Assembly (NCBI RefSeq): GCF_017497985.1 | Contig: NZ_JAGDFV010000006.1 | Span: 1 to 64,000, forward strand | DNA from: Meiothermus sp. CFH 77666 | GTDB taxonomy: Bacteria > Deinococcota > Deinococci > Deinococcales > Thermaceae | DNA: 64,000 nucleotides | Direction of reading: 5' to 3' | Shown here: positions 56,723 through 64,000 of the stretch, piece by piece | How positions within the stretch are numbered: the first letter of the stretch is position 1 | Layout of the letters: every line of letters begins with the position of its first letter | Notes under the pieces: model-generated | The model's input: only the letters and a program-made list of their open reading frames with translations | The model's database searches: none | What the model was told of the DNA's origin: nothing | Translations under genes and position numbers: made by a program

Positions 56723-58945
56723 TCACACTGCGGCTTCCAGCGAGGTGCCGCGCCCCAGCCGCCGCGAGACGGCAAACAGAATCAAAATCACCGTGAGCAG
56801 CCCCAGAATCATCACCGTAGCCATGGCCGCACCCCGCCCCAGGTCGCCTTGCTCAATCCAGCGCAGCATCAGCACGGTAGCGAGGGTATTGCCGGGGCTG
56901 ATCAGGAAAATAATCTGGCTGATGGCGGTCATGCCACGCACAAACGCAAAGACCATCCCGGCCAAAAGCTGCGGTATGAGCAGGGGGATCAACACCCGGC
57001 GCAGGGTGGTGCTGGAGGGGGCCCGTAGCAGGGTGGAGGCTTCCTCGAGGCTCTTGTCAATCTGCGAAAGACCCGAAATAACCCCCCGCACCGCCGCCGG
57101 CATGTTGCGAAAGACCAGCGCCAGCACAATGATAATGCCAGTGCCGGTCAGGAGCCAGGGGCCGGTGTTGAAGGCCAGAATGTAGGCCACCCCCATCACG
57201 GTGCCGGGGGTGGCAAAGGAGAGCATCGAACCGACCTCCAACAGCCCCCGTCCCCAGAACTGCTGCCTCGAGACCAGGTAGGCAATCAAGAAACCCACCA
57301 GGGTAGCGATGATGGCGCTGATAAAGGCCAGTTGGGCAGTCTTGAGCAGCACCGGCAGGCCCAGGTTGGTCAGGTCTAGGTAGTGCTTGAAGGTAAAGCT
57401 GTTGTTGATGCCCCAGATCTGCACAAAAGAGCCAAAGAAAATCGAGAAGTACAGCAGCACCACCGCCAGCCCCCACAGGGCCAGGATGGTTTGCAGGGTG
57501 CGCTCGAGCCAGACCGGCAAGGGCGAGAAGTTGCCCGCCCCCGGCTTGCCCGTGACCGTGACGAACGAGGTGTTGCCCAGCCAGAGCCGCTGCAAGCCAA
57601 AGATAGACAGCACCAGACAGAGCAGCACCGCGCCATAGACGGCAGCCTCATTGGGGTCGTAGCGCCCGGTCAGGGCCAGGAAGACCTCGGTAGCCAGAAA
57701 GTTGCGGTCACCGCCCAGCAGCATGGGGTTTCCGAAGTCGGCCAGCGACTCGATGATAGTGAGCAAAAAAGCCGCTGCCAGCCCGGGGCGCAGCAGGGGC
57801 CAGGTGATGTCGCGGAAGGTGTGCCAAGGGTGGGCCCGCAGGGTAGCAGAGGCCTCCTCGAGGGCCGCATTAAGCCCCTGCACCGAACCACGCAGAATCA
57901 AAAAAGCCACCGGCGTGAAAGCAAAGACCTGGGCAATGGCCACCCCGTTGATGCCAAACAGAAAGCTGGTTTTGAGGCTCAGCAGGTCGCTGGTGATGAT
58001 GCCACTGCGTCCCAGCCAGTAGGTGAGCGCGAAGGCAAACACGAATGGGGGTGTGATCAGGGGCAGCAGGCTTACCACCGCCAGACTACGGCGTACCCAG
58101 GCCGCCCTCGAGCGCTGCTCCAGGAGCGCAAACACCAGCCCCAGGGCCGTGGTGATGGGGGCCACGATCAAGGCCAGGTAAAGGCTGGTGGGGAAGGCCC
58201 CGCCGCCAAAAATCCCCGCCCCCACAATCCAGCCCAGCACTAAGCCCACTCCCAGTCCGATCAGGACTCGAGGCCAGCCAAAGCCTCCACGAGCCGCCAG
58301 CCCGGCGCCCAGGAGGCCTATTGCCAGGGTGGTCAGGTTTACCAGCATCTGTTCGGAGTGGTCGGTGTAGGGGTTTTCGATGCTGATGAAGAGGGGCGAG
58401 GTCAGGACACTCTGAATCTTGTTCAGGGTGAAGACCCCTTTGACCAGCACCGATTCGCGCAACACGGTAAAGAGCGGGTAGACAATGAACAGAAGCACGA
58501 AGAGGCTTGTGAGCAGGATACTGCTGGTCACAAAGGGGTCATTTTGAATGATGCCCGACTCGCTCAACCCAATGCCGACCATCACCAGCAGGGCAGTCAA
58601 CACAAGAAGTGCGCCCACCCCAAATGGCACCGAGGTGGTGACCAGCCAGCCCACCCCAGCCAGGAACCCTGCGCTCCCCAGCCCCACCAGGGCATAACCG
58701 CGCTGCACCAGGGGCAGATGTAGCAGGCTCGAAAGGGTCAGTACCACCACCACCGCCAGCAGCAGCCCACCCAGCCAGGGCGCTTGGTTCAGCACCTGCA
58801 GCTTGCTATCGAACTCGAGCAAGCTGCGGTCGGTGCGCCCCCAGGGCAGCACCAGCAAGCTAATCAGGGCCACCAGGCCGGCCATCCAGGCCGGTGAACG
58901 TCCACTGGCAATGCCCTTGAGGCTCGTTCTTCCAATTACCGCCAT
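56723..58945 (-). CDS. ABC transporter fused permease, FbpB-like, extended N-terminus
   Basis: The 740-residue membrane protein has two BPD_transp domains, each with an EAA loop (ALEEASATLRAHPWHTFRDI; SLEEASTLLRAPSSTTLRRVLIPLL). Before them are about 220 extra residues with six or more hydrophobic helices, which makes it longer than a standard FbpB (about 500-550). The start at 58945 follows GAGGGGAG. It sits between the ATPase and the binding-protein genes, all on the minus strand. Confidence 0.9.
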   Translation of the reverse strand: MAVIGRTSLKGIASGRSPAWMAGLVALISLLVLPWGRTDRSLLEFDSKLQVLNQAPWLGGLLLAVVVVLTLSSLLHLPLVQRGYALVGLGSAGFLAGVGWLVTTSVPFGVGALLVLTALLVMVGIGLSESGIIQNDPFVTSSILLTSLFVLLFIVYPLFTVLRESVLVKGVFTLNKIQSVLTSPLFISIENPYTDHSEQMLVNLTTLAIGLLGAGLAARGGFGWPRVLIGLGVGLVLGWIVGAGIFGGGAFPTSLYLALIVAPITTALGLVFALLEQRSRAAWVRRSLAVVSLLPLITPPFVFAFALTYWLGRSGIITSDLLSLKTSFLFGINGVAIAQVFAFTPVAFLILRGSVQGLNAALEEASATLRAHPWHTFRDITWPLLRPGLAAAFLLTIIESLADFGNPMLLGGDRNFLATEVFLALTGRYDPNEAAVYGAVLLCLVLSIFGLQRLWLGNTSFVTVTGKPGAGNFSPLPVWLERTLQTILALWGLAVVLLYFSIFFGSFVQIWGINNSFTFKHYLDLTNLGLPVLLKTAQLAFISAIIATLVGFLIAYLVSRQQFWGRGLLEVGSMLSFATPGTVMGVAYILAFNTGPWLLTGTGIIIVLALVFRNMPAAVRGVISGLSQIDKSLEEASTLLRAPSSTTLRRVLIPLLIPQLLAGMVFAFVRGMTAISQIIFLISPGNTLATVLMLRWIEQGDLGRGAAMATVMILGLLTVILILFAVSRRLGRGTSLEAAV

Positions 58946-59101
58946 GCGAGCTCCCCTCATCAAGAACTCGAGCCTACCCTTGGAATCGGCTCGAGTTCTG
59001 CATCTTTTGCCTTTTGACCGCCGTACCCCATTGGGGATTGGCTAACGTGCTTCCATCAAAGGGTTATGTCGTCTGACGCATACCCCTGACCATCAAGTAG
59101 C

Positions 59102-60130
59102 TCAGCGCCGAGGCAGCGGGAAGACCTCCCGGGTCCACTTGGTAATCAGCCGGGTACGCAGGTCGGGGTCGCCGAATTTCTTGGCATCGTAGTTGATCAG
59201 CTTGAAGTCCTTGGGGTCGGGGATGCCCTCAATGAGGGGGGTCTTGGTGTTGGAGGGCAACGAGAAAATGCCCGCCCGGAAGCCTACTTGCTGGCCCGCA
59301 GGCGAGACGGCCCAGTCCATAAAAGCCTGGCCGTTGGCCTTGTTCTTGGCCCCGCGTACCAGGCTCAGGCCGCCAATCTCGTAGCCGGTGCCCTCGCAAG
59401 GGGCCACAATCTCGATGGGGAAGCCCTGCTTCTTGAACTCCACCAGGTCGTGCATGAACTGAATCCCGATTCCAATTTCGCCGCGTCCCAGCGCAATGCG
59501 GGGGGCCACCCCCGAACGGGTGTACTCAGCTACATTGCGGTGGTAGCTTTTCATCAGATTGAAAGCCTCATCCTCGCCAAAGATCTGCACCAGGGTGGCG
59601 ATCAGGGTATAGGCCGTACCCGAGGTGTTGGGGTTGGAAACCTGGATCAGCCCACGATAGGCTGGGTTGGCCAGGTCTCTCCAGCAGCGGGGGATGGGCG
59701 CGCCCCGGTCCTGTAGCACTTTGGGGTTGATACCAAAGCCCAGAATCCCCTGGTAGAGCGGGATGTAGGTGGTGCCGATGGCCGCCTTCATGGTGGGTGA
59801 GAGGTCGTTGTAGGCCTTAACGCGGTACCACTCGGTTATGGCATCCTTGAAGGCTTCGTAGTGAGGGTCGCCGGTGCCGCCGAACCATACATCGAAGGTG
59901 GGGTTGGCCTGCTCGGCCCGCAGGCGGGCCAGGGCCTCGTTAGTGGAGACGCTGACGATACGCACGTCAATTCCGGTGGCCTGCTTGAAGGCCGGGCCCA
60001 GGGCCTCGCACCAGTTCTGGGTGACGCTACAGATTACGTTAACCACGCGCTGCTGGGCCAGGCCCGTGCTCATCGTCAGGAGAAGAGCCGCAAGAACCCA
60101 CCAGCGGACATTCCGCTTCCAAATAGCCAT
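59102..60130 (-). CDS. ABC transporter periplasmic binding protein, Fbp-like
   Basis: The 342-residue protein has a signal peptide (WWVLAALLLTMSTGLAQ), then the fold of group-II ferric/polyol binding proteins: VVNVICSVTQNWCEALGPAF, FDVWFGGTGDPHYEAF, YIPLYQGILGFGINP and WAVSPAGQQVGFRAGI. The mature part contains four cysteines, probably two disulfides. The YY pair that binds iron in FbpA is not apparent, so iron as substrate is unproven. GGAGG precedes ATG 60130. The gene lies 156 bases upstream of the permease gene. Confidence 0.9.
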   Translation of the reverse strand: MAIWKRNVRWWVLAALLLTMSTGLAQQRVVNVICSVTQNWCEALGPAFKQATGIDVRIVSVSTNEALARLRAEQANPTFDVWFGGTGDPHYEAFKDAITEWYRVKAYNDLSPTMKAAIGTTYIPLYQGILGFGINPKVLQDRGAPIPRCWRDLANPAYRGLIQVSNPNTSGTAYTLIATLVQIFGEDEAFNLMKSYHRNVAEYTRSGVAPRIALGRGEIGIGIQFMHDLVEFKKQGFPIEIVAPCEGTGYEIGGLSLVRGAKNKANGQAFMDWAVSPAGQQVGFRAGIFSLPSNTKTPLIEGIPDPKDFKLINYDAKKFGDPDLRTRLITKWTREVFPLPRR

Positions 60131-60495
60131 ATTTGAGCCTCCTCGGCTGAATCATACGGCTTGTCAGAAAAATGTCAAGATTCAAGTGCCCCACACGACA
60201 GATTGGGGCTGCTAGATGCACTGGGTACCGGGTTGTTGCTGGCAGCTTGCCATGAGTTGAAAGCCCAAAGCCAAAAAGTCGCCAACACTGGTTCAACCGC
60301 TAATGGATGGGTGATTGCGGGATCGAAAAACGGAGTCAAGAAATTAGCTTTTCGGCGAATAAGAGGGGGCTACCGAACTGATAGTCGGCCTGACCAAGCC
60401 GTACAATTTTGAGCCACCCAGGGGTCGAAATTGCTGGACTTTAGGGGTTATTGGGCCTATACTTCCAGCAGATTGAATGGTCAGGGGAACATCAA
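60131..60495. promoter_or_regulatory. divergent intergenic region with two promoters
   Basis: On the minus strand, TTGACA (60178-60173) and TATGAT (60156-60151), 16 bases apart, form a strong promoter for the Fbp-type operon. On the plus strand TATACT at 60458-60463 probably drives the PhoU-fusion gene. The 270 bases between show no ORF, repeat or further motif that I can support. Confidence 0.6.
60151..60178 (-). promoter_or_regulatory. promoter of the Fbp-like ABC operon
   Basis: TTGACA-16-TATGAT on the minus strand, about 20 bases before the binding-protein ATG. Confidence 0.7.
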
Positions 60496-62088
60496 GTGTT
60501 AGAAGCCCTGGGTGGTCTGGCGTTGCTGGTGAAGGGCCTGTCGTTCCTTTCCCAGGCCCTGGCAGTGGTGGTGGGTGGGCCCGCCCGGCGGGTCTTGACC
60601 TGGGCTACGGCACGCTCGAGGCGGGCCTGGCTGGCCGGAACCCTGGTGGGTGCCCTGACCCTTAACAGCACGGCCCTGAGTCTGACTGCCATTGGGCTGG
60701 CCGAGTCGGGCATCGCCAGCTTTGGCTCGGCGTTGGTGCTGGGTCTGGCGGCCAAAGGGGGGGCTACGGTGGCCCTGCTTTTGGCCGCGACCCCCATCAG
60801 CGCGATGGCCCTGCCCATTGTGGGGGTGGGTTTTCTGGTCTCGCTGTACAAGCGAACCCAGGTCTGGGGCGAAGCGGTTTTAGGGCTGGGGATGCTGCTC
60901 TTGGGTATTTCCTTGATGGTACAGGGGCTTTTGCCTCTCACCGAGTCCGAACTTTTTGGCTTGATTCGTGAAAATCTGGAGTCTTCGCCGCTTGGCTTGT
61001 GGTTACTGGGTTTTGCCCTGGCCTCGCTGCTGGGTTCGGCCAACGCGGTAGCGGCCCTGGCCCTGGCTCTGGCGGCCTCGAGTGCCCTGAGCCTCTCAGC
61101 AGCCCTGCTGCTGACCCTGGGGGGTGGGGCCGGGTCGGGGATGATTCTGCTCCTGACAACCTGGAATAGCACTCCCACTGCCCGCCGGATTGCCACCGCC
61201 CACCTGGGCTGGAAAATCCTGCTTTCCATTCCTTTTGTGCTGTTTCTACCGGCCTTTGCCCGCTTCAGCAGCGAGCTGGCCCAGCAGGTTGGACTCGGCC
61301 CATCAGCGGCAGTAGCTCAAGGGCATCTGCTTTATCACGTGCTGGCTTCACTCCTGGTCTTGCCGTTGGTGCGCCCCCTCGAGCGTTTCATGCGCCGGGT
61401 GATCCCCGATACGGAGTACCATATCAGCCCCAAGTACATCTCCGAGGAAGCCCTGAAATCGCGCGAGCTGGCCTCCAGCCTGGCTTTGCGCGAGGTGGGC
61501 CGCATTGGCGACCAGCTCTCGGAGATGCTCACCGAGACGGTAAAAATCCTGGCCCGTGGCAACGGCGATGCCGCCGACGTGGCCCGGCGCGAGGAAAAGG
61601 TAGACCAGTTGGCCCGTGCGATTGTGCTCTACCTGAGCGACCTTTCGGCCCGACACCCCGGCGACTCGCCCCTGATGCTCATGATGGCGGCCAGCGAGAT
61701 TGAGCACATGGGCGATCAGGTACGGCGGATGCTACGCAAGCAGGACAAGCTCTACGCCCAGAACCTCGAGTTCTCCGAGGAAGGCCGCACCGAGCTAGCC
61801 GACGCCGCCGGGAAAGTGCTGGAGCGGCTGCGCCTCTCCCTGGCAGCCCTGGCCACCCGCAACGAGGCCCTGGCAGCGCAGGTCATTGCCGAGCGCATGC
61901 ATCTGGAAAGCCTTTTGCTCGAGTTGCGCCGCTCCCATCTGCGCCGCCTGGAGAAAGGGCGCATCGAAAGCCGGGCGACGACCCTCGCACACCTCGATCT
62001 GCTGATTGTGCTAGATGAACTCGACCAGAGCATTACCCGCTTGGCTTCGCTGTCTCTTGACCTGCACCGTCCCCTGGCAAGCGCTTAG
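60496..62088 (+). CDS. Na/Pi-cotransporter II family protein fused to PhoU domain
   Basis: The 530-residue protein has about eight hydrophobic helices (~1-310) of the Na/Pi cotransporter (NptA) family, with duplicated NSTALSLTAIGLAESG and GSANAVAALALAL segments. A C-terminal PhoU-like helical domain (~345-525) includes MMAASEIEHMGDQVRRML. It should move phosphate using Na+, or sense it. I prefer GTG at 60496, preceded by AGGGGA, because the TTG at 60451 lies upstream of the TATACT box. The FAD oxidoreductase follows 65 bases later. Confidence 0.87.
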   Translation: MLEALGGLALLVKGLSFLSQALAVVVGGPARRVLTWATARSRRAWLAGTLVGALTLNSTALSLTAIGLAESGIASFGSALVLGLAAKGGATVALLLAATPISAMALPIVGVGFLVSLYKRTQVWGEAVLGLGMLLLGISLMVQGLLPLTESELFGLIRENLESSPLGLWLLGFALASLLGSANAVAALALALAASSALSLSAALLLTLGGGAGSGMILLLTTWNSTPTARRIATAHLGWKILLSIPFVLFLPAFARFSSELAQQVGLGPSAAVAQGHLLYHVLASLLVLPLVRPLERFMRRVIPDTEYHISPKYISEEALKSRELASSLALREVGRIGDQLSEMLTETVKILARGNGDAADVARREEKVDQLARAIVLYLSDLSARHPGDSPLMLMMAASEIEHMGDQVRRMLRKQDKLYAQNLEFSEEGRTELADAAGKVLERLRLSLAALATRNEALAAQVIAERMHLESLLLELRRSHLRRLEKGRIESRATTLAHLDLLIVLDELDQSITRLASLSLDLHRPLASA

Positions 62089-62153
62089 CTTGCGCCATGC
62101 CGGTTCTCTTTCCTTTTTGGCACAAAGCCGCTCGGTGCGCTACAGTAGGCGCG

Positions 62154-63290
62154 ATGATTCGCTACGACGTGTTGGTGGTGGGGGCGGGCATTATTGGGGC
62201 GGCCTGCGCTTACCGTCTGGCCGAGCGCGGTTTGAAGGTGGGGGTGCTCGAGCAAGCAGCCGCTCCGGCAATGGGCTCTACCGGCAAGAGCGCTGCCGGG
62301 GTGCGGGTACAGTTTACCGAGGCTACCAACATCCTGCTCTCCTGGCACTCCATTCAGGAGTACCGGGCCATGCCCGAGGCAGCCTACCGGCCCATCGGCT
62401 ATCTATTCCTGGTGCCGGATAGCCAGTGGACATCCCACCTGAAGGGGGTAGAGCTTCAGCAAAGCCTGGGCGTGCCCATAGAGGTGCGCGACCTGGAAGC
62501 CGCTCAGGAGTGGTTCGACTTCCTGCCCATGGCGGAGGGCCTGGAGCCCATCCTGGGAGCCACCTTTGGCCCTGCCGACGGCATCGTGGACCCGCACGGC
62601 ATCTGTCTGGAGTACCTGCGTCGCGCTCGAGCGCTCGGCGCAGAGGTACTTACCGAAACCGAGTTCCTGACGGCAGAGCAGGTGGGCGGTGAGTGGAGGG
62701 TCAGTACCTCCAGGGGTTCCTTCCAGACCCCGTTTGTGCTCAATGCGGCGGGGGCCTGGGCGGGTGAGGTGGGGCGGCGAGCGGGGTTATCAATTCCCGT
62801 GGAACCGGCGCGGCGCATGGTTTTCTGTACAGCGCCCATTCCATACCCCTCCTGGCATCCCCTGACCATAGACCTCTCGAGCGGTTTCTGGTTTCGCCCC
62901 GAGCATGACCGGCTGATTTTGGGGCGCAGCAATCCTCTGGACGTGGGGTTCCGCGAGGGCATGGACTGGAGCTGGCTCGAGCCCACCCTGGAAGTCGGTC
63001 TGGCCCGCTTTCCCTGGCTCGAGCTATTTCAGCTCGACCAGAAGGCGAGTTGGTGGGGCTATTACGAGGTCACCCCCGACCACAACCCCATTCTGGGCCG
63101 GATGCCAGGGGTCGAGGGCTGGTTCAATGCCTGCGGCTTCTCCGGTCACGGCGTGCAGCAGGCTGCCATGGTAGGCCGACTGATGGCCGAGGAAATTGCC
63201 GATGGAGAGGCGTATAGTCTGGACATCAACCCACTCCGCTACGAGCGTTTTTCCCAGACCCGAAAGCTGGCGGAGAAAAATATCGTCTGA
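62154..63290 (+). CDS. FAD-dependent oxidoreductase (DAO family)
   Basis: The 378-residue protein has FAD-binding YDVLVVGAGIIGAACAYRLAERG (~4-26), STGKSAAGVRVQF, VLNAAGAWAGEVGRRAG and the C-terminal NACGFSGHGVQQAAMVGRLMAE. It belongs to the DAO superfamily, near sarcosine oxidase beta or dimethylglycine-type enzymes; the substrate is not known. TACAGT (62141-62146) ends 7 bases before ATG 62154, so the gene is probably leaderless and this start is favoured. Confidence 0.88.
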   Translation: MIRYDVLVVGAGIIGAACAYRLAERGLKVGVLEQAAAPAMGSTGKSAAGVRVQFTEATNILLSWHSIQEYRAMPEAAYRPIGYLFLVPDSQWTSHLKGVELQQSLGVPIEVRDLEAAQEWFDFLPMAEGLEPILGATFGPADGIVDPHGICLEYLRRARALGAEVLTETEFLTAEQVGGEWRVSTSRGSFQTPFVLNAAGAWAGEVGRRAGLSIPVEPARRMVFCTAPIPYPSWHPLTIDLSSGFWFRPEHDRLILGRSNPLDVGFREGMDWSWLEPTLEVGLARFPWLELFQLDQKASWWGYYEVTPDHNPILGRMPGVEGWFNACGFSGHGVQQAAMVGRLMAEEIADGEAYSLDINPLRYERFSQTRKLAEKNIV

Positions 63291-63309
63291 AAGTCTGCGC
63301 TACAAGCCC

Positions 63310-63339
63310 TTGCCAACTCGCACGGCTTGCGCGTACACT
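63310..63339 (+). promoter_or_regulatory. promoter of the ABC exporter leader
   Basis: TTGCCA (63310-63315) and TACACT (63334-63339) are 18 bases apart, placing the start a few bases later and about 15 before the first upstream ORF. Confidence 0.55.
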
Positions 63340-63358
63340 TGGCGTTGGTAGGTGAGCC

Positions 63359-63400
63359 ATGATTGACCCTATTGTTCTCATGACCCGGTTCCGCGCCTGA
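63359..63400 (+). CDS. upstream ORF 1, leader peptide MIDPIVLMTRFRA
   Basis: A 13-codon frame preceded by GGTAGGTGA ends in ...Thr-Arg-Phe-Arg-Ala-stop. GCGCC and GGCGC flank the stop codon and could fold. A strong terminator follows 49 bases later. An R-x-R tract near the end of a leader peptide is known to stall ribosomes with macrolides in erm-type leaders, so this may be a sensing peptide. This is inference from sequence only. Confidence 0.5.
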   Translation: MIDPIVLMTRFRA

Positions 63401-63449
63401 GGCGCCGACCCCAACCCGACCCGCATTCAGAGCGCTACTTGCGTTTTCT

Positions 63450-63477
63450 CGGCGGCCTTCGGGCCGCCGGTTTCTTT
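63450..63477 (+). terminator. intrinsic terminator in the ABC exporter leader
   Basis: CGGCGGCC and GGCCGCCG form a perfect 8-base-pair stem with a UUCG tetraloop, followed by GTTTCTTT. It lies after ORF 1 and before ORF 2 and the ATPase gene. CGGCG of the stem can instead pair with CGCCG at 63403-63407, just after the ORF 1 stop. Confidence 0.75.
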
Positions 63478-63486
63478 GGAGGGGCC

Positions 63487-63567
63487 ATGCCAGACTTCCA
63501 AGCCCAGACGAGCACTTTTACAACCCCTAGCCCCAATAACCCGCTCATACAGGATCATCTATGCTGA
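63487..63567 (+). CDS. upstream ORF 2, 26 codons, overlapping the ATPase start
   Basis: ATG at 63487 follows GGAGGGG, a strong ribosome-binding site. The frame MPDFQAQTSTFT… ends at TGA 63565-63567, after the ATPase ATG at 63561, giving the overlap ATGCTGA. This is the arrangement for translational coupling. The peptide is Thr/Pro/Asn-rich without recognisable function. Confidence 0.5.
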   Translation: MPDFQAQTSTFTTPSPNNPLIQDHLC

Positions 63568-64000
63568 CCCTAAAACCCACCCAAACCCAACTCGCCATCG
63601 AGGTCTCCGAGCTCAAAAAGGTCTTTCGCAAACGGGACGGACTGCGCGCACCCCTCAAGGAGGAGTGGGCCCTTAAGGGGGTTTCTTTTCAGGTTCGAGA
63701 AGGTGAGACCTATGGCCTTTTGGGGCCTAACGGCTCGGGTAAATCCACCCTGATTCGCATTCTTTCCACCCTGCTGACTGCCGATGGCGGCACGGTGCGG
63801 ATGCTGGGCTACCGCCTACCCGAAGATGAGGCCAGGCTGCGCCGCAAGATGGGCCGGGTGAGTGTGGATGCGGCCTTTTACAAGAAGCTCTCGCCCCGCG
63901 AGAACCTGCTCTATGCCGCACAGCTCTACGGCCTCGAGCCCCGCCAGGCCGAAAAAAGGGCCATGCAGATTCTGGAGCAGCTGGGCCTCGAGTCCCGCCG
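63561..64000 (+). CDS. ABC exporter ATP-binding protein (DrrA/CcmA-like), partial
   Basis: The frame from ATG 63561 is open to the window edge; 146 codons are visible. The start MLTLKPTQT leads into VSELKKVFRKRD, Walker A LLGPNGSGKSTLIRIL (~55-69), and the Q-loop region GRVSVDAAFYKKLSPRENLLYAAQLYGL. This is the type of ABC-2 ATPase used for drug or polysaccharide export, with an unusual long charged insertion before the Walker A motif. Signature and Walker B lie outside the window. The gene is preceded by two upstream ORFs and a terminator. Confidence 0.85.
   Translation, partial: MLTLKPTQTQLAIEVSELKKVFRKRDGLRAPLKEEWALKGVSFQVREGETYGLLGPNGSGKSTLIRILSTLLTADGGTVRMLGYRLPEDEARLRRKMGRVSVDAAFYKKLSPRENLLYAAQLYGLEPRQAEKRAMQILEQLGLESR

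Overview
The window looks like chromosome of a Thermaceae bacterium, most likely Meiothermus or a close relative. The ribosomal proteins, the two-OB-fold SSB, the short EF-Ts (196 aa), TrpC, HisF and the TDH/KBL pair all resemble Thermus thermophilus proteins as I remember them, but base composition is lower in GC than Thermus (about 60% by eye). Many genes appear to be leaderless: a -10 box sits 6 to 8 bases before the start codon, as is common in Deinococcus-Thermus. The palindrome CTCGAG is strikingly frequent. No organism search was possible, so the name is an inference.

Layout, left to right. 1-4000: the tail of an insertion sequence has cut a lipoprotein gene, next to a large SARP/AAA/TPR regulator. 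4150-10300: trpC, a patatin-like phospholipase, and a TAXI-TRAP uptake system (binding protein plus fused permease). 10300-16000: a TrmA/RumA-type RNA methyltransferase, hisF-hisIE, glpX, a small secreted protein and asd. 16000-21400: the asd leader, a class A penicillin-binding protein, a receiver protein, tRNA-Gln, an Lrp regulator and a polyferredoxin. 21400-28600: chorismate mutase/DAHP synthase, tatAC, glmU, lgt, a glutaredoxin-like protein, DUF456 and DUF502 membrane proteins. 28700-37500: a CoA-transferase, topoisomerase I with a duplicated C-terminal module, a small cupin, a NYN protein, the threonine-degradation pair tdh-kbl, and SlyD. 37600-41450: a COG0523 GTPase, lipB-lipA, DUF3054 and MOSC proteins. 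41450-46100: a two-gene unit encoding a lipoprotein and a subtilisin-like lipoprotein protease. 46200-53100: rpsF-ssb-rpsR-rplI, an FAD oxidoreductase, tRNA-Ala, then rpsB-tsf-pyrH-frr. 53400-64000: a second subtilase, an Fbp-type ABC importer, a Na/Pi-cotransporter-PhoU fusion, an FAD oxidoreductase, and the start of an ABC exporter ATPase.

The most interesting signals are regulatory. Upstream of asd there is a consensus promoter, a leaderless nine-codon peptide MVWYTTTTT with five consecutive threonine codons, a strong hairpin, and an intrinsic terminator only 19 bases before the asd start codon. This reads as a threonine-responsive transcription attenuator. It is notable that the same window carries tdh-kbl for threonine breakdown. 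At the right end, the ABC exporter gene is preceded by its own promoter, a 13-codon upstream ORF containing an Arg-Phe-Arg motif, a UUCG-loop terminator, and a second 26-codon ORF with a strong ribosome-binding site that overlaps the ATPase start. This layout resembles drug-inducible attenuation of resistance genes.

Other points worth attention are a TrmA/RumA homologue without the usual iron-sulfur cysteines, tandem C-terminal repeats in TopA, a GGDEF-domain remnant, a palindromic dispersed repeat, and overlapping divergent promoters between tRNA-Ala and rpsB.
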